The notes: generated from the sequence alone by a model not told the origin. A DNA stretch of 64,000 nt from Azohydromonas caseinilytica (GCF_012927045.1 NZ_JABBFW010000024.1:1-64000); one strand, 5' to 3'; positions 43,834-52,478 are shown, numbered from the stretch's first letter. Made by a program: numbers and translations.

Positions 43834-45245
43834 GCCCTCGGGTCCGCCCGTTCCTGGTGGCCCTGGCTGCCGCGCTGGCCGGCTGCGCCTCGGGCCCGCC
43901 GCCCGAGCCGGCACTGCCGCCGCTGCCCGTGGCCTTCGCCAACGTGCCCAAGGACGCGCAGCCCGGCGAGCCGGCGGCAGCGTTCTGGCAGGGCTTCCAG
44001 GACCCGCAGCTCGATGCGTTGGTGGCACGAGCGCTGGACGCCAACTTCGACCTGCGCCTGGCGGTGGCGCGGCTGCGCGAGGCGCGGGCGCTGGCGCGCT
44101 TTGCCGAGGCGAACCTGCTGCCCCAGGTGGCGGGCACGGCCGGCGTGGCGCGGGTGCGCGACTTCAACGGCCCGGACAACACGCTGGTGCCGGGCCAGAC
44201 CGTCTATAGCGTGGGCCTGGACGTGCGCTGGGAGGCGGACCTGTTCGGGCGCCTCTCGGCCGAGCGGCGCGCGGCGCGGGCCGACCTGCTGACCATCGAG
44301 TCCGACGCGCAGGCGCTGCGGTTGAGCGTGACCGCCGAGGTGGCGCGCAACTACTTCGAGCTGCGCGGGCTGCAGGAGCGGCTGCGCGTGTCCCGGGCGG
44401 CGCTGCAGACGCAGGAATCGACGCTGCGCCTGGTGCAGGCCCGCCAGGAGGTGGGCCGCGGCACGGGGCTGGACACCGAGCGCGCCCGCGCGCTGGTGCA
44501 GCGCACCGCCGCCGGCGTGCCGGCGCTGGAGGCGGCGCTGCAGCGCACGCGCTACCGGATCGCGGTGCTGTGCGGCCTGGCGCCCACCGCGCTGGACACC
44601 GAGCTCGACGCGCAGCGCCCGATCCCGGGCCTGCGCAGCGTGGCGCTGGGCGGCATCGGCTCGCCCGAGAGCCTGCTGCGGCGCCGGCCGGACGTGCGCG
44701 CGGCGGAGTTCGGCGTGGCTGCGGCGGCAGAGCGCGTGGGCGTGGCGCGCTCGGCGCTGTTCCCGCGCGTGACGCTGGGCGGCACGCTGGGCCACAACGC
44801 CTCGCGCCTGGGCGACCTGGGCGACGGCAGCACCTACGTCTACAACCTGGGGGCACAGCTGCTGTGGACGCTGCTGGATTTCGGCCGGCTGCGGGCGCAG
44901 ATCGCCGCCGCCGATGCGCGCAGCGAGGCCGCGCTGCGCGCCTACGAGGCCACGGTGCTGGGGGCGCTGGAGGAGACCGAAGGCGCGCTGGCGGGCTACA
45001 CGCGCAGCCAGCAGCAGGCGCAGTTCCTCTTCGACGCCGCGCGCGCGGCCGAGGCGGCGGCCGTCATCGCCCGTGGCCGCTTCGAAGCTGGCGTGGTGGA
45101 CTTCCTGGTGGTGCTCGATGCCGAACGGGAGGCACTGGCCGCGCGCGACCAGCTGGCGCAGTCCCAGGCCGCGGCGGCGGTGGCGCTGGTGTCGGTGTTC
45201 AAGTCCCTGGCCGGCGGCTGGGAGCCCGGTGCTTCCTCCCGGTGA
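43830..45245 (+). CDS. RND outer-membrane channel, OprM/NodT family
   Basis: A 471-residue TolC-like lipoprotein. The signal peptide ends in a lipobox (LVALAAALAGC), and the mature part shows the duplicated channel repeats: FWQGFQDPQLDALVARALDA, DVRWEADLFGRLSAERRAAR, SLLRRRPDVRAAEFGVAAAA and LLWTLLDFGRLRAQIAAADA. It forms the trimeric exit duct for the upstream pump. The GTG at 43830 overlaps the permease stop by 4 bp. It is the last gene of the efflux operon; a 140-bp gap follows. Confidence 0.94.
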   Translation: MSPRVRPFLVALAAALAGCASGPPPEPALPPLPVAFANVPKDAQPGEPAAAFWQGFQDPQLDALVARALDANFDLRLAVARLREARALARFAEANLLPQVAGTAGVARVRDFNGPDNTLVPGQTVYSVGLDVRWEADLFGRLSAERRAARADLLTIESDAQALRLSVTAEVARNYFELRGLQERLRVSRAALQTQESTLRLVQARQEVGRGTGLDTERARALVQRTAAGVPALEAALQRTRYRIAVLCGLAPTALDTELDAQRPIPGLRSVALGGIGSPESLLRRRPDVRAAEFGVAAAAERVGVARSALFPRVTLGGTLGHNASRLGDLGDGSTYVYNLGAQLLWTLLDFGRLRAQIAAADARSEAALRAYEATVLGALEETEGALAGYTRSQQQAQFLFDAARAAEAAAVIARGRFEAGVVDFLVVLDAEREALAARDQLAQSQAAAAVALVSVFKSLAGGWEPGASSR

Positions 45246-45385
45246 GCTTCGCGGCCATCGCGCTCGGTGGCGGTGATGAAGCGCCGGCTCTGGAAGGCGC
45301 CCTACAGAACGGGGCAACGCCACTGCGCCGCGGGAGCTTCGCGGCGCAGGGGCACAATTCGCCCATGGCAGCCCAGGAGTTCCCC

Positions 45386-45634
45386 ATGAAACACCGTCCC
45401 GTCTTGAGCGAAGCGGCAATGCAGGACGCCGAGGCCCGGTTTCCCGAATTGGCCGCCCAGGCCGGCCGCGCCGCGCACCAGCGCGCACTGCAGCGCCTGG
45501 GCAAAGTCGTGAAGGCGCAGGACGGCCAGCTGGTCGAGGCGCGTGCCGACGGTACGGTGCAGGTGCTGCATGCCTTGCCCGTGGCCACCGCCGTACAGCG
45601 CGGGATGGTGCTCAAGCGCCGCAGCGCCCGTTGA
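45386..45634 (+). CDS. putative antitoxin of a zeta-type toxin pair
   Basis: An 82-residue protein beginning MKHRPVLSEAAMQDAEARFP, with a helical, Ala/Gln-rich N-terminal half and a C-terminal segment (GQLVEARADGTVQVL) that resembles a short beta region. I do not recognise it as an epsilon or PezA homologue. Its antitoxin role is inferred from position: its stop overlaps the TTG start of the zeta-like toxin by 4 bp. ATG 45386 has an AGGAG ribosome site 6 bases upstream; in-frame ATG 45365 would add 7 residues without one. Confidence 0.65.
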   Translation: MKHRPVLSEAAMQDAEARFPELAAQAGRAAHQRALQRLGKVVKAQDGQLVEARADGTVQVLHALPVATAVQRGMVLKRRSAR

Positions 45635-46401
45635 AGGGTCCGGCGCTTCCCCGGCTGCGGGTGTTCGCAGGGCCCAACGGTTCGGGCAAGAGCACGATCC
45701 GCGAGCTGCTGCGCGAGGAATGGATCGGCGTCTACGTGAACGCCGACGAGATCGAGAAGGTGCTCAGGCGCGACGGCGCCATCGACCTGACCGACTTCGG
45801 GTTGGCCGATATGGCCGCCGGGCTGCAGCAGCGGCTCCATGCTTTCCTGAAGGCGTCGCCGCTGTGGCGACGGGCGGGGCTGGCCGATGCCGTGGACGAG
45901 CCGCAGCTCGGCGGCTCAAGGCTGGCCCTGGGCAGCGTGAGCGTGAACTCCTACGTCGCGGCCGTGCTGGCGGACTTCATCCGGCGTGAGCTGCTGGCCG
46001 CCGGCATCTCCTTCACGTTCGAGACGGTCATGTCGTCGCCGGACAAGGTGGATTTCATGCGGCAGGCCCGGGCCCAGGGATACCGCACCTACCTCTATTT
46101 CGTGGCCACGGCCGACCCGGACATCAACATCGCCCGGGTCCGGCAGCGCGTGGCCGAGGGCGGCCACGATGTGCCCGGCGACAAGATCGTCGAACGCTAT
46201 GGCCGCTCCATCGCCTTGCTGGGCGAGGCTTGCGATGCCTCGAACCGGGCGTACGTCTTCGACAACTCCGGCGAGGAGCATGTGCTGATCGCCGAGGTGA
46301 CCGACGGGGAAACGATGACGCTGCATGCCGACACGGTGCCGCAATGGCTCACCGCTTCGTCGCTGTGGCAGTGGTTCCAGCCCGGCGGCTCGGATTCCTA
46401 G
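45631..46401 (+). CDS. zeta-toxin-family P-loop kinase
   Basis: A 256-residue protein with Walker A FAGPNGSGKSTIRELL near the N-terminus, VNADEIEKVLRRDGA (the Asp expected to act in substrate phosphorylation), FTFETVMSSPDKVDFM and the later block TADPDINIARVRQRVAEGGH followed by DVPGDKIVERYGRS. These are the motifs of chromosomal zeta-like kinases; plasmid zeta and PezT phosphorylate UDP-N-acetylhexosamines. Translation must start at TTG 45631, inside the antitoxin stop, so expression depends on translational coupling. The C-terminal tail is about 50 residues of beta-rich sequence. It follows the efflux operon on the same strand after a gap. Confidence 0.85.
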   Translation: MKGPALPRLRVFAGPNGSGKSTIRELLREEWIGVYVNADEIEKVLRRDGAIDLTDFGLADMAAGLQQRLHAFLKASPLWRRAGLADAVDEPQLGGSRLALGSVSVNSYVAAVLADFIRRELLAAGISFTFETVMSSPDKVDFMRQARAQGYRTYLYFVATADPDINIARVRQRVAEGGHDVPGDKIVERYGRSIALLGEACDASNRAYVFDNSGEEHVLIAEVTDGETMTLHADTVPQWLTASSLWQWFQPGGSDS

Positions 46402-46527
46402 ACCCCGCTGGCCGGCTTGGCGGTGCGGGGCATCGCCTTGCCCCCTTGGCGTCGAGGGTGATGACGGCCGGGCCAGGAAGGAGTACAGCAGCGCCAACGG
46501 GCTGCGAGCCCACGACCAGGTGCAGCC

Positions 46528-48927
46528 ATGAAGGCGATCCGCTCCCGTCAGGATGAACACCAACGCCTGGAGCGCGCGCTGCGCACGCTCAGCGGCTGCA
46601 ACCGGGCGCTGCTGCGCGCCAAGGACGAGACGACCCTGTTGCAGGAGATCTGCCGCGTGGTGGTCGAGGAGGGCCGGTACTGCCTGGTCCGCATCGGCCG
46701 TGCCGAGCACGACGAGGCCAGGACGGTCTCGACACTGGCGTACGCCGGGAGCGGCCTCAATGAGGCCGAGGTCCGTGCGCTGTGGTGGGACGACAGCGAG
46801 CGCGGTCACAGCGCCACCGGCACGGCCATCCGCACCGGTGCACTGTGCCTGGTCAATGACATGCAGGCGCACGACTATCCGCCCATGTGGCGCGACTTCG
46901 CGCGCCGCCGCGGTCTGGGCTCGGTGCTGGCGCTGCCGCTGTACATCGAGGGCGAGTTGTTTGGCGCCTTGAGCATCGGGGCGCCCGAGGCCGATGCTTT
47001 CGGCAGCCAGGAACTGCAGGTGCTGCGCGAGGTTGCCGATGACGTCGCCTTCGGCCTGGAATTCCTGAGGCTGCGCCAGCGGCGCGAGCAGGCCGAAGCC
47101 GAGGTGCTGCGCCTGAACCGCGCCCTGCGCACGCGCGCGGCCGTCAACCGGGCGCTGGCGCAGGCCGGGGATGAGGCTTCGCTGCTGCAGGAGATCTGCC
47201 GCGTCGCGGTCGAGGAATGCGGCTACCGGCTGGCCTGGGTGGGCTACATCGAGGCCGACGAGGCCCGGACGATGCGCCCGATGGCGCATGCCGGCTTCGA
47301 GGACGGCTTCCTGGCGCTGCGGCGCAGTCTGGCCGCCTCCAAGATCGGCCGCACCATGGCGGCGTGTCTCGATGCGCAGCGGCCCATGGTCATGCGCGAC
47401 GTGACGCGGAACCCTGCCTACCCCTTCCGCGAGGAAGCGCGTCGGCGCGGCTATGGCTCGCTGGTGACGCTGCCCTTGCGCGTCGATGGCGAGCTCATGG
47501 GCTCGGTGCAGATCCTGGCGGCGGAGACCGACGGCTTCGAGGATCAGGAGGTGCAACTGCTGGAGGCCACCGTGGCCGACCTCGGCTACGGACTGGCCGC
47601 GCTGCGCCAGCGGCTGCGGGCCGTTGCCGCCGAGGAAACCGTGCGGCGCCTGGCGTACTTCGACCCCGTGACCGGGCTGCCCAACCGGGCGCGCGTGTGC
47701 CAGTTGCTCAGCCAGGCCCTGGAGGCGGCACGCAGCGAGCGGCGGTCACTGGCCGTGGTGCGTATCGGTCTGGCGCACCTGCAGGAGCTCAACGCGACGC
47801 TGGGCAGCACGGAGGTCGACAAGCTGGTGCAGGCCGTGGCGACGCGGCTGCAGCAGGCCGTGGGCGACAGCGGCACGCTGGGCCGCCTGACCGAATCGGA
47901 ATTCGCGCTCCTGCTGCCGCGCGCGGGCGCCGAGCCGGCCACGCTGCTGGCGCAGCGGCTGCTGGCGGCCCTGGACCAGCCGGTCGATGTCTCGGGCGTG
48001 CTGCTCGATGCGCGCTCGACGGCGGGCATCAGCCTGTTCCCGGGCCATGGCACGGAGGCCGACGAGCTGCTGCGCCGCGCCGGCATCGCGCTGACGCATG
48101 CGCGGGCCACGGGCGCCGCGGTGGCGATCTTCAAGAGTGGGTTTGACCGCGACTGCGCGCAGCGCCTGGCGCTCATGGGCGAGCTGCGCAAGGCCATTGA
48201 GCATGAGCAGCTGGACCTGTACTGCCAGCCCAAGCTCAAGATCGCGTCCGGCGAGGTGTGCGGCGCCGAGGCCCTCGTGCGTTGGCAGCATGAGCGCCTG
48301 GGGCCGATCAACCCGGGCCAGTTCATCTCGCTGGCCGAACAGACGGGACTCATCACGCCGCTGACCTACTGGATGCTGGAAGCCGTGCTGCGGCACAGCT
48401 ATGCCTGGCGCGCGCAGGGCAGCGCGCTGCCCTTGTCGGTGAACCTCTCGGCCCGCGACCTGCACGATCCCAAGCTGCTGGCCCGCATCGAAGGCGCGCT
48501 GGCGACCTGGGGTGCCGAGCCGGACTGGATCGAGTTCGAGCTCACCGAAAGCGCGCTGATGCTGGACCCGTCGGCGGCGCTGGAGAAGCTGCAGCAGCTC
48601 AAGCGGCTGGACCTGCGCCTGGCCATCGACGACTACGGCACGGGCTATTCCTCGCTGTCGTACCTGCAGCGCCTGCCGGTGGATGCGATCAAGATCGACC
48701 AGTCCTTCATCCGCGGCATGCAGCGCGACGGCGACTCCGCGGCCATCGTGCATTCCACGATCGACCTGGCGCACAGCCTGCGGCTGCTGGTGGTGGCCGA
48801 AGGCGTGGAGGACCAGGAGACCTACAGCCATCTCGCCGCCATGGCTTGCGACCAGGCGCAGGGCTACTGCATCAGCCGGCCGTTGCCGGCCGTCGAATTC
48901 CAGCAGTGGTGCGCGGGCCGGGCTTGA
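46528..48927 (+). CDS. GAF-GAF-GGDEF-EAL cyclic-di-GMP protein, GGDEF degenerate
   Basis: A 799-residue cytoplasmic protein. Two GAF domains (about 20-180 and 200-360) come from an internal duplication: both begin with a near-identical LLQEICRV.VEE segment. The GGDEF domain (about 375-530) has GRLTESEFALLLP where the active loop should read GG(D/E)EF, so cyclase activity is unlikely. The EAL domain (about 550-795) keeps GAEALVRWQ, NLSARDLHDPKLL, ELTES and DDYGTGYSSLSYLQRLPVDA-IKID, consistent with an active c-di-GMP phosphodiesterase. The degenerate GGDEF may instead bind GTP and regulate EAL. The signal sensed by GAF is unknown. Confidence 0.92.
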   Translation: MKAIRSRQDEHQRLERALRTLSGCNRALLRAKDETTLLQEICRVVVEEGRYCLVRIGRAEHDEARTVSTLAYAGSGLNEAEVRALWWDDSERGHSATGTAIRTGALCLVNDMQAHDYPPMWRDFARRRGLGSVLALPLYIEGELFGALSIGAPEADAFGSQELQVLREVADDVAFGLEFLRLRQRREQAEAEVLRLNRALRTRAAVNRALAQAGDEASLLQEICRVAVEECGYRLAWVGYIEADEARTMRPMAHAGFEDGFLALRRSLAASKIGRTMAACLDAQRPMVMRDVTRNPAYPFREEARRRGYGSLVTLPLRVDGELMGSVQILAAETDGFEDQEVQLLEATVADLGYGLAALRQRLRAVAAEETVRRLAYFDPVTGLPNRARVCQLLSQALEAARSERRSLAVVRIGLAHLQELNATLGSTEVDKLVQAVATRLQQAVGDSGTLGRLTESEFALLLPRAGAEPATLLAQRLLAALDQPVDVSGVLLDARSTAGISLFPGHGTEADELLRRAGIALTHARATGAAVAIFKSGFDRDCAQRLALMGELRKAIEHEQLDLYCQPKLKIASGEVCGAEALVRWQHERLGPINPGQFISLAEQTGLITPLTYWMLEAVLRHSYAWRAQGSALPLSVNLSARDLHDPKLLARIEGALATWGAEPDWIEFELTESALMLDPSAALEKLQQLKRLDLRLAIDDYGTGYSSLSYLQRLPVDAIKIDQSFIRGMQRDGDSAAIVHSTIDLAHSLRLLVVAEGVEDQETYSHLAAMACDQAQGYCISRPLPAVEFQQWCAGRA

Positions 48928-48945
48928 GGACAGGGCGGGCGGGAC

Positions 48946-49218
48946 GCTGAACACACCGAGCTGCCCGCGCAGTTCGAGACCAACGACGTGGATGCCGAAG
49001 TGAGCGCCGTGCTGGCCGGTATCGGCATCGACCAGCTGCCCAGCGACCTGGCCGCGCCGCTGGTGGAGCAGGGCCGCCTGGTGCGCCTGCTGGCGCGCCA
49101 CACCACCGAGCGCTTCGGGCTGTACGTCCACTACCCGCAGCGCGCACACCTGCCGCCGCGCTCGCGGCTGTTCATCGACTTCGTGGTGCAGCGGCTGCAG
49201 GCGCGCGAGCGCTCCTGA
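48946..49218 (+). pseudogene. remnant: C-terminal end of a LysR-family regulator
   Basis: Translation from 48946 gives ELPAQFETNDVDAEVSAVLA, GIGIDQLPSDLAAPLVEQGR and LFIDFVVQRLQ, the last 80-90 residues of the LysR substrate-binding domain (GIGI...L......GRLV..L). The DNA-binding N-terminus and about 200 residues are missing, and no start with a ribosome site exists. The remnant begins within about 20 bp of the preceding EAL gene stop, so a deletion joined these two. It points toward the catabolic cluster that starts at 49371 and may be what is left of that cluster's regulator. Confidence 0.75.
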
Positions 49219-49370
49219 GCGGCCAGTGCCGCGTTGCCGGCATTGGCCTTCACTTGCAATTTCCTCAAGCCAGCACGCCGCATTTCTCGTTTGTCGGCAG
49301 GGGCCTCGTGCACGAAAACTTGCAGCACTGCAGTCGCAGCAAGTCTTGAAATCCCTTTCCAGGAGACATC
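49219..49370 (+). promoter_or_regulatory. probable promoter region of the catabolic cluster
   Basis: This 152-bp stretch is less GC-rich than its surroundings and precedes the first gene of a seven-gene plus-strand cluster. It contains the heptamer ACTTGCA twice (49252-49258 and 49318-49324), spaced 66 bp apart, which could be regulator half-sites. The AGGAGA ribosome site of the first gene is at about 49361-49366. No clear -35/-10 pair was identified. Confidence 0.35.
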
Positions 49371-49724
49371 GTGTCCGAGCCTTCCTATCCCCTGTGGCGC
49401 CACTTCCCCGAGCCCGCGCTGCTGGCCTCACGCGACCTCGATTCCGGCGAGTTGATCTTTCCCGCGCTGAGCGCGGACTCCCCGCTGGCACCCCGCCACG
49501 AAACCGTGCCCCTGGCCGGCGTGGGTGAGGTCTACAGCTTCACCGTCATCCACCCCAGCCCCAGGAGCGGCGAGGCGCCCTACGCGCTGGGCTGCGTGGA
49601 CCTGCCCGGGCCGGTGCGCCTGTTCGGGCGCCTGTGCGGCAAGCCGCGCCCGGCCATCGGCGACCGCTACGCGGCCCGGCCCGACGAGCGCTTCGGGTAC
49701 GTGTTCGAGGCGGTGCGGGCCTGA
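49371..49724 (+). CDS. OB-fold (DUF35-type) protein, partner of the thiolase
   Basis: A 117-residue protein. The C-terminal OB-fold (VYSFTVIHPSP...ALGCVDLPGPVRLFGRL...YAARPDERFGYVFEAV) matches DUF35 proteins, which bind acyl-CoA and are encoded next to thiolase-like enzymes. The N-terminal part, where relatives carry a Cys4 rubredoxin-like zinc ribbon, has the expected spacing but no cysteines (LLASRDLDSGELIFPALSAD). The zinc site is therefore lost. It probably forms a complex with the thiolase encoded 29 bp downstream. GTG 49371 is supported by AGGAGA. Confidence 0.8.
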   Translation: MSEPSYPLWRHFPEPALLASRDLDSGELIFPALSADSPLAPRHETVPLAGVGEVYSFTVIHPSPRSGEAPYALGCVDLPGPVRLFGRLCGKPRPAIGDRYAARPDERFGYVFEAVRA

Positions 49725-49753
49725 GGCCGCGGCCACGACGCAAGGAGACCACC

Positions 49754-50899
49754 ATGCAGGACATCTACATCCACGGCGGCGCGATGACGCGCTTCGGCAA
49801 GCATCCCGGCGTGCTCGCGCCCGAGCTGGCGCAGCAGGCGATCCTGAAGGCGCTGGACGACGCGGGCGTGTCCCGGGACGAGATCCAGGCCGTGTACTGC
49901 GCCAACGTGCTGGGCGGCATGATCGTGGGCCAGCTGATCGTGCGCGACCTGGGGCTCAAGGGCATCCCGGTCTACAACGTCGAGAACGCCTGCGCCAGCG
50001 GCGCCACCGGCGTGCACCTGGCCCGCCATGCGTTGCTCGCGCAACAGTACGACACCGTGCTGGTGCTGGGCATCGAGCAGCTCACCGCCCTGGGCGGCGG
50101 CACCATCCCGCTGCAGCGCAACGACCACAAGACCGAGCTCTACGCCAAGGCCGGCATGGTGCTGCCCGCCGTGTACGCCATGCGCGGCACGCGCTTCCTG
50201 CACGAGCGCGGCGCCACGCCCGCGGACCTCGCCGCCGTCGCGGTAAAGAACCGCCGCCACGGTGCGCTCAACGAATATGCCCAGCAGCGCAGCGAGACCA
50301 CGCTGGAGGAGGTGCTCGCCTCGCGCATGATCGCCGACCCGCTGACGCTGCTGCAGTGCTGCCCCTCGCAGGTGGACGGCGCCGCGGCCGTGGTGCTGGG
50401 CACGCGCCGCCGCGGCGTGCGACGGGCGGTGAAGGTGCTGTCCTCGGCGGTGGTCTCGGGCCTGCGCGAGGAGGCGCGCGACGACATCCTGGACGCCGAG
50501 ATCACGGCCCGCGCCGCGCGCCAGGCCTACGAGCAGGCGGGCGTGAGCCCCGGCGACGTGAGCGTGGTGGAGCTGCACGACGCCTTCACCATCGCGGAGC
50601 TGCTGTACTACGAGGCGCTGGGCCTGGCGCGGCGCGGCGACGCGGTGTCGCTGCTGCACTCCGGCGCCACGGCGCTGGGTGGCCGCGTGCCGGTGAACCC
50701 CAGCGGCGGGCTGCTGGCCAAGGGGCATCCGCTGGGCGCCACGGGTGTGGCGCAGATGGTGGAGATCCTGTGGCAGCTGCAGGGCCGTGCCGGCGCGCGC
50801 CAGGTGGAAGGCGCCAGCATCGGGCTGACCCAATGCACCGGCGGCGGCATCGCCGGCGTGGACCACGCCGCGTCCTCCGTGCACCTGCTGGGAGTCTGA
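49754..50899 (+). CDS. thiolase-family protein (SCP-x-like acyl-CoA thiolase)
   Basis: A 381-residue thiolase. The nucleophile Cys is C80 in NACASGATGVHLA; the C-terminal active site has GGLLAKGHPLGATGVAQM (catalytic His) and LTQCTGGGIAG (second Cys), so all catalytic groups are present. It resembles the SCP-x/lipid-transfer-type thiolases that pair with DUF35 proteins rather than FadA. The likely reaction is thiolytic cleavage of a 3-oxoacyl-CoA, possibly with a branched or cyclic side chain (inference from the family). An AAGGAG site precedes ATG 49754; the SDR gene follows after 2 bp. Confidence 0.9.
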   Translation: MQDIYIHGGAMTRFGKHPGVLAPELAQQAILKALDDAGVSRDEIQAVYCANVLGGMIVGQLIVRDLGLKGIPVYNVENACASGATGVHLARHALLAQQYDTVLVLGIEQLTALGGGTIPLQRNDHKTELYAKAGMVLPAVYAMRGTRFLHERGATPADLAAVAVKNRRHGALNEYAQQRSETTLEEVLASRMIADPLTLLQCCPSQVDGAAAVVLGTRRRGVRRAVKVLSSAVVSGLREEARDDILDAEITARAARQAYEQAGVSPGDVSVVELHDAFTIAELLYYEALGLARRGDAVSLLHSGATALGGRVPVNPSGGLLAKGHPLGATGVAQMVEILWQLQGRAGARQVEGASIGLTQCTGGGIAGVDHAASSVHLLGV

Positions 50900-50901
50900 G
50901 C

Positions 50902-51666
50902 ATGGGCAACACCCGATTCGAAGCCGGCCAGGTGGCCGTCGTCACCGGTGCCGCCCGCGGCATCGGCCTGGGTATCGCGCAGCGCCTGGCGCAGGACGGG
51001 CTGAGCGTCGCACTGCTGGACCGCGACGCCGCGGCGCTGGACGAAGCCGTCGCCACGCTGGCCGCGCAGGGCTGTAAGGTCCTGGGCGCCACGGTGGACC
51101 TCACCGACTCGGCGGCGGTCAATGCCGCCATGGCCGAGGTCATCGCCACGGCCGGCCGCATCGACCACCTGGTCAACAACGCGGGCGCCGTGCGCGACAT
51201 GCGCTTCCTGAAGATGCGCGACGAGGACTGGGACCTCGTCATCGACACCAACCTGCGCTCGCAGTTCCTGTGCTGCCGCGCCGTGCTGCCGGGCATGGTG
51301 GAGCGCGGCTCCGGGCGCATCGTCAACATCTCCTCGCGCGCCTGGCTGGGCGGCTTCGGGCAGGCCAACTATTCGGCAGCCAAGGGCGGCGTGGTCAGCC
51401 TCACGCGCTCGCTGGCCATCGAGTTCGCGGCCAAGGGCATCACGGTCAACGCCGTGGCGCCGGGCATCGTGGACACACCGCTGTTCCGCGGCTTCGCGCC
51501 GGAGCTGCAGTCGCGGCTGCAGGCCTCGGTGCCGGTGCAGCGCATCGGCACGGCGCAGGACATCGCCAACGCGGTGGCCTTCTTCCTGGACCCTGCCGCG
51601 TCCTACGTCACGGGCCAGACGCTGTACGTGTGCGGCGGCCGCAGCCTGTCCTCGCCCAGCGTGTGA
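50902..51666 (+). CDS. SDR-family 3-hydroxyacyl-CoA dehydrogenase-like
   Basis: A 254-residue short-chain dehydrogenase: TGAARGIGLGIAQRL cofactor loop, VALLDRD (acidic residue favouring NAD), NNAGAVRDM, catalytic Ser in NISSRAWLGG, YSAAK, PGIVDTPLF and C-terminal GQTLYVCGG. FabG/HSD10-like members of this kind oxidise 3-hydroxyacyl-CoA; location between a thiolase and an enoyl-CoA hydratase makes that step the best guess. No gap is visible in the catalytic set. Confidence 0.9.
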   Translation: MGNTRFEAGQVAVVTGAARGIGLGIAQRLAQDGLSVALLDRDAAALDEAVATLAAQGCKVLGATVDLTDSAAVNAAMAEVIATAGRIDHLVNNAGAVRDMRFLKMRDEDWDLVIDTNLRSQFLCCRAVLPGMVERGSGRIVNISSRAWLGGFGQANYSAAKGGVVSLTRSLAIEFAAKGITVNAVAPGIVDTPLFRGFAPELQSRLQASVPVQRIGTAQDIANAVAFFLDPAASYVTGQTLYVCGGRSLSSPSV

Positions 51667-51677
51667 AAGGAGTCGCC

Positions 51678-52478
51678 ATGAACATCCGGTTCGAGACCAT
51701 CGGCCCCGTGGCGGTGCTGAGCATCGCGCGGCCCGAGGTACTGAATGCCCTGAGCGTCGAAGCGCTGCGCGAGCTGCGCGCACACCTGGCCGAGGTGCGC
51801 GACCGCGACGACCTGCGCGTGGCCGTGCTCACGGGGGAAGGCAAAGCCTTCTGCGCCGGGGCGGACCTCAAGGGCACGCAGTCCTCGCCCGCCACCTACC
51901 CCGAGGCGCTGTTCCGCAGCCCCGAGCGCGCCGCCGGCCTGGGCCTGTACGTCCGGCTCATGGACCTGGCGGACCTGGGCCTGTGCAAGCCGGTCATCGC
52001 CGCCGTGAATGGCCATTGCCTGGGGGCGGGCCTGGAGATCGCGCTGCAGTGCGACCTGCGCCTGGCGGCTTCCAGCGCCAGTTTTGGGTTGCCGGAGGCG
52101 AGGGTGGGCTCCATTCCGGCCGTGTCGGGGCTGCACCGCCTGCTGCGCGCCGTTCCTGCGGCGCACGCGCTGCAGATGGCGCTCACGGGCGAGCGCATCG
52201 GCGCGGAGGAGGCCCGGCGCATCGGCCTGGTCACCGAAGTGCTGGAGGCCGAAGCCCTGCTGGAGCGCGCGCTGGCGCTGGCACAGCTCATTGCCGGCAA
52301 CGCCCCGCTGGCGGTGCAGGCCATCAAGCGGCTGTCGCGCCAGACGCCGCACCTCAGCGACGCCGACGCGCAGCAGCTCACCGAGCTGACCTGGGGCGTG
52401 CTGCGCGACACGGCGGACCGGCTCGAAGGCCGCCAGGCCTTTGCCGAGAAGCGCCCGCCCGTCTACACCGGCCGCTGA
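51678..52478 (+). CDS. enoyl-CoA hydratase/isomerase family protein
   Basis: A 266-residue crotonase-fold protein. The oxyanion-hole elements GKAFCAGADLKG and AAVNGHCLGAGLEIALQCDL are present, as is SASFGLPEARVGSIPAVSGL, which contains the family's first catalytic Glu position (PEARVG). The second Glu (usually E..G..P) is replaced around SIPAVSG, so the exact reaction (hydration, isomerisation or ring cleavage) is open. It lies 11 bp after the SDR gene and should act on the same CoA pathway. ATG 51678 has AAGGAG. Confidence 0.9.
   Translation: MNIRFETIGPVAVLSIARPEVLNALSVEALRELRAHLAEVRDRDDLRVAVLTGEGKAFCAGADLKGTQSSPATYPEALFRSPERAAGLGLYVRLMDLADLGLCKPVIAAVNGHCLGAGLEIALQCDLRLAASSASFGLPEARVGSIPAVSGLHRLLRAVPAAHALQMALTGERIGAEEARRIGLVTEVLEAEALLERALALAQLIAGNAPLAVQAIKRLSRQTPHLSDADAQQLTELTWGVLRDTADRLEGRQAFAEKRPPVYTGR

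Noticed and set aside
39451-44028. Minus-strand frame of 1525 codons opposite the RND operon
   Set aside because: Antisense of the adaptor, permease and channel genes; composition is typical of shadow frames (His, Gln, Arg, Val) with no family signature.
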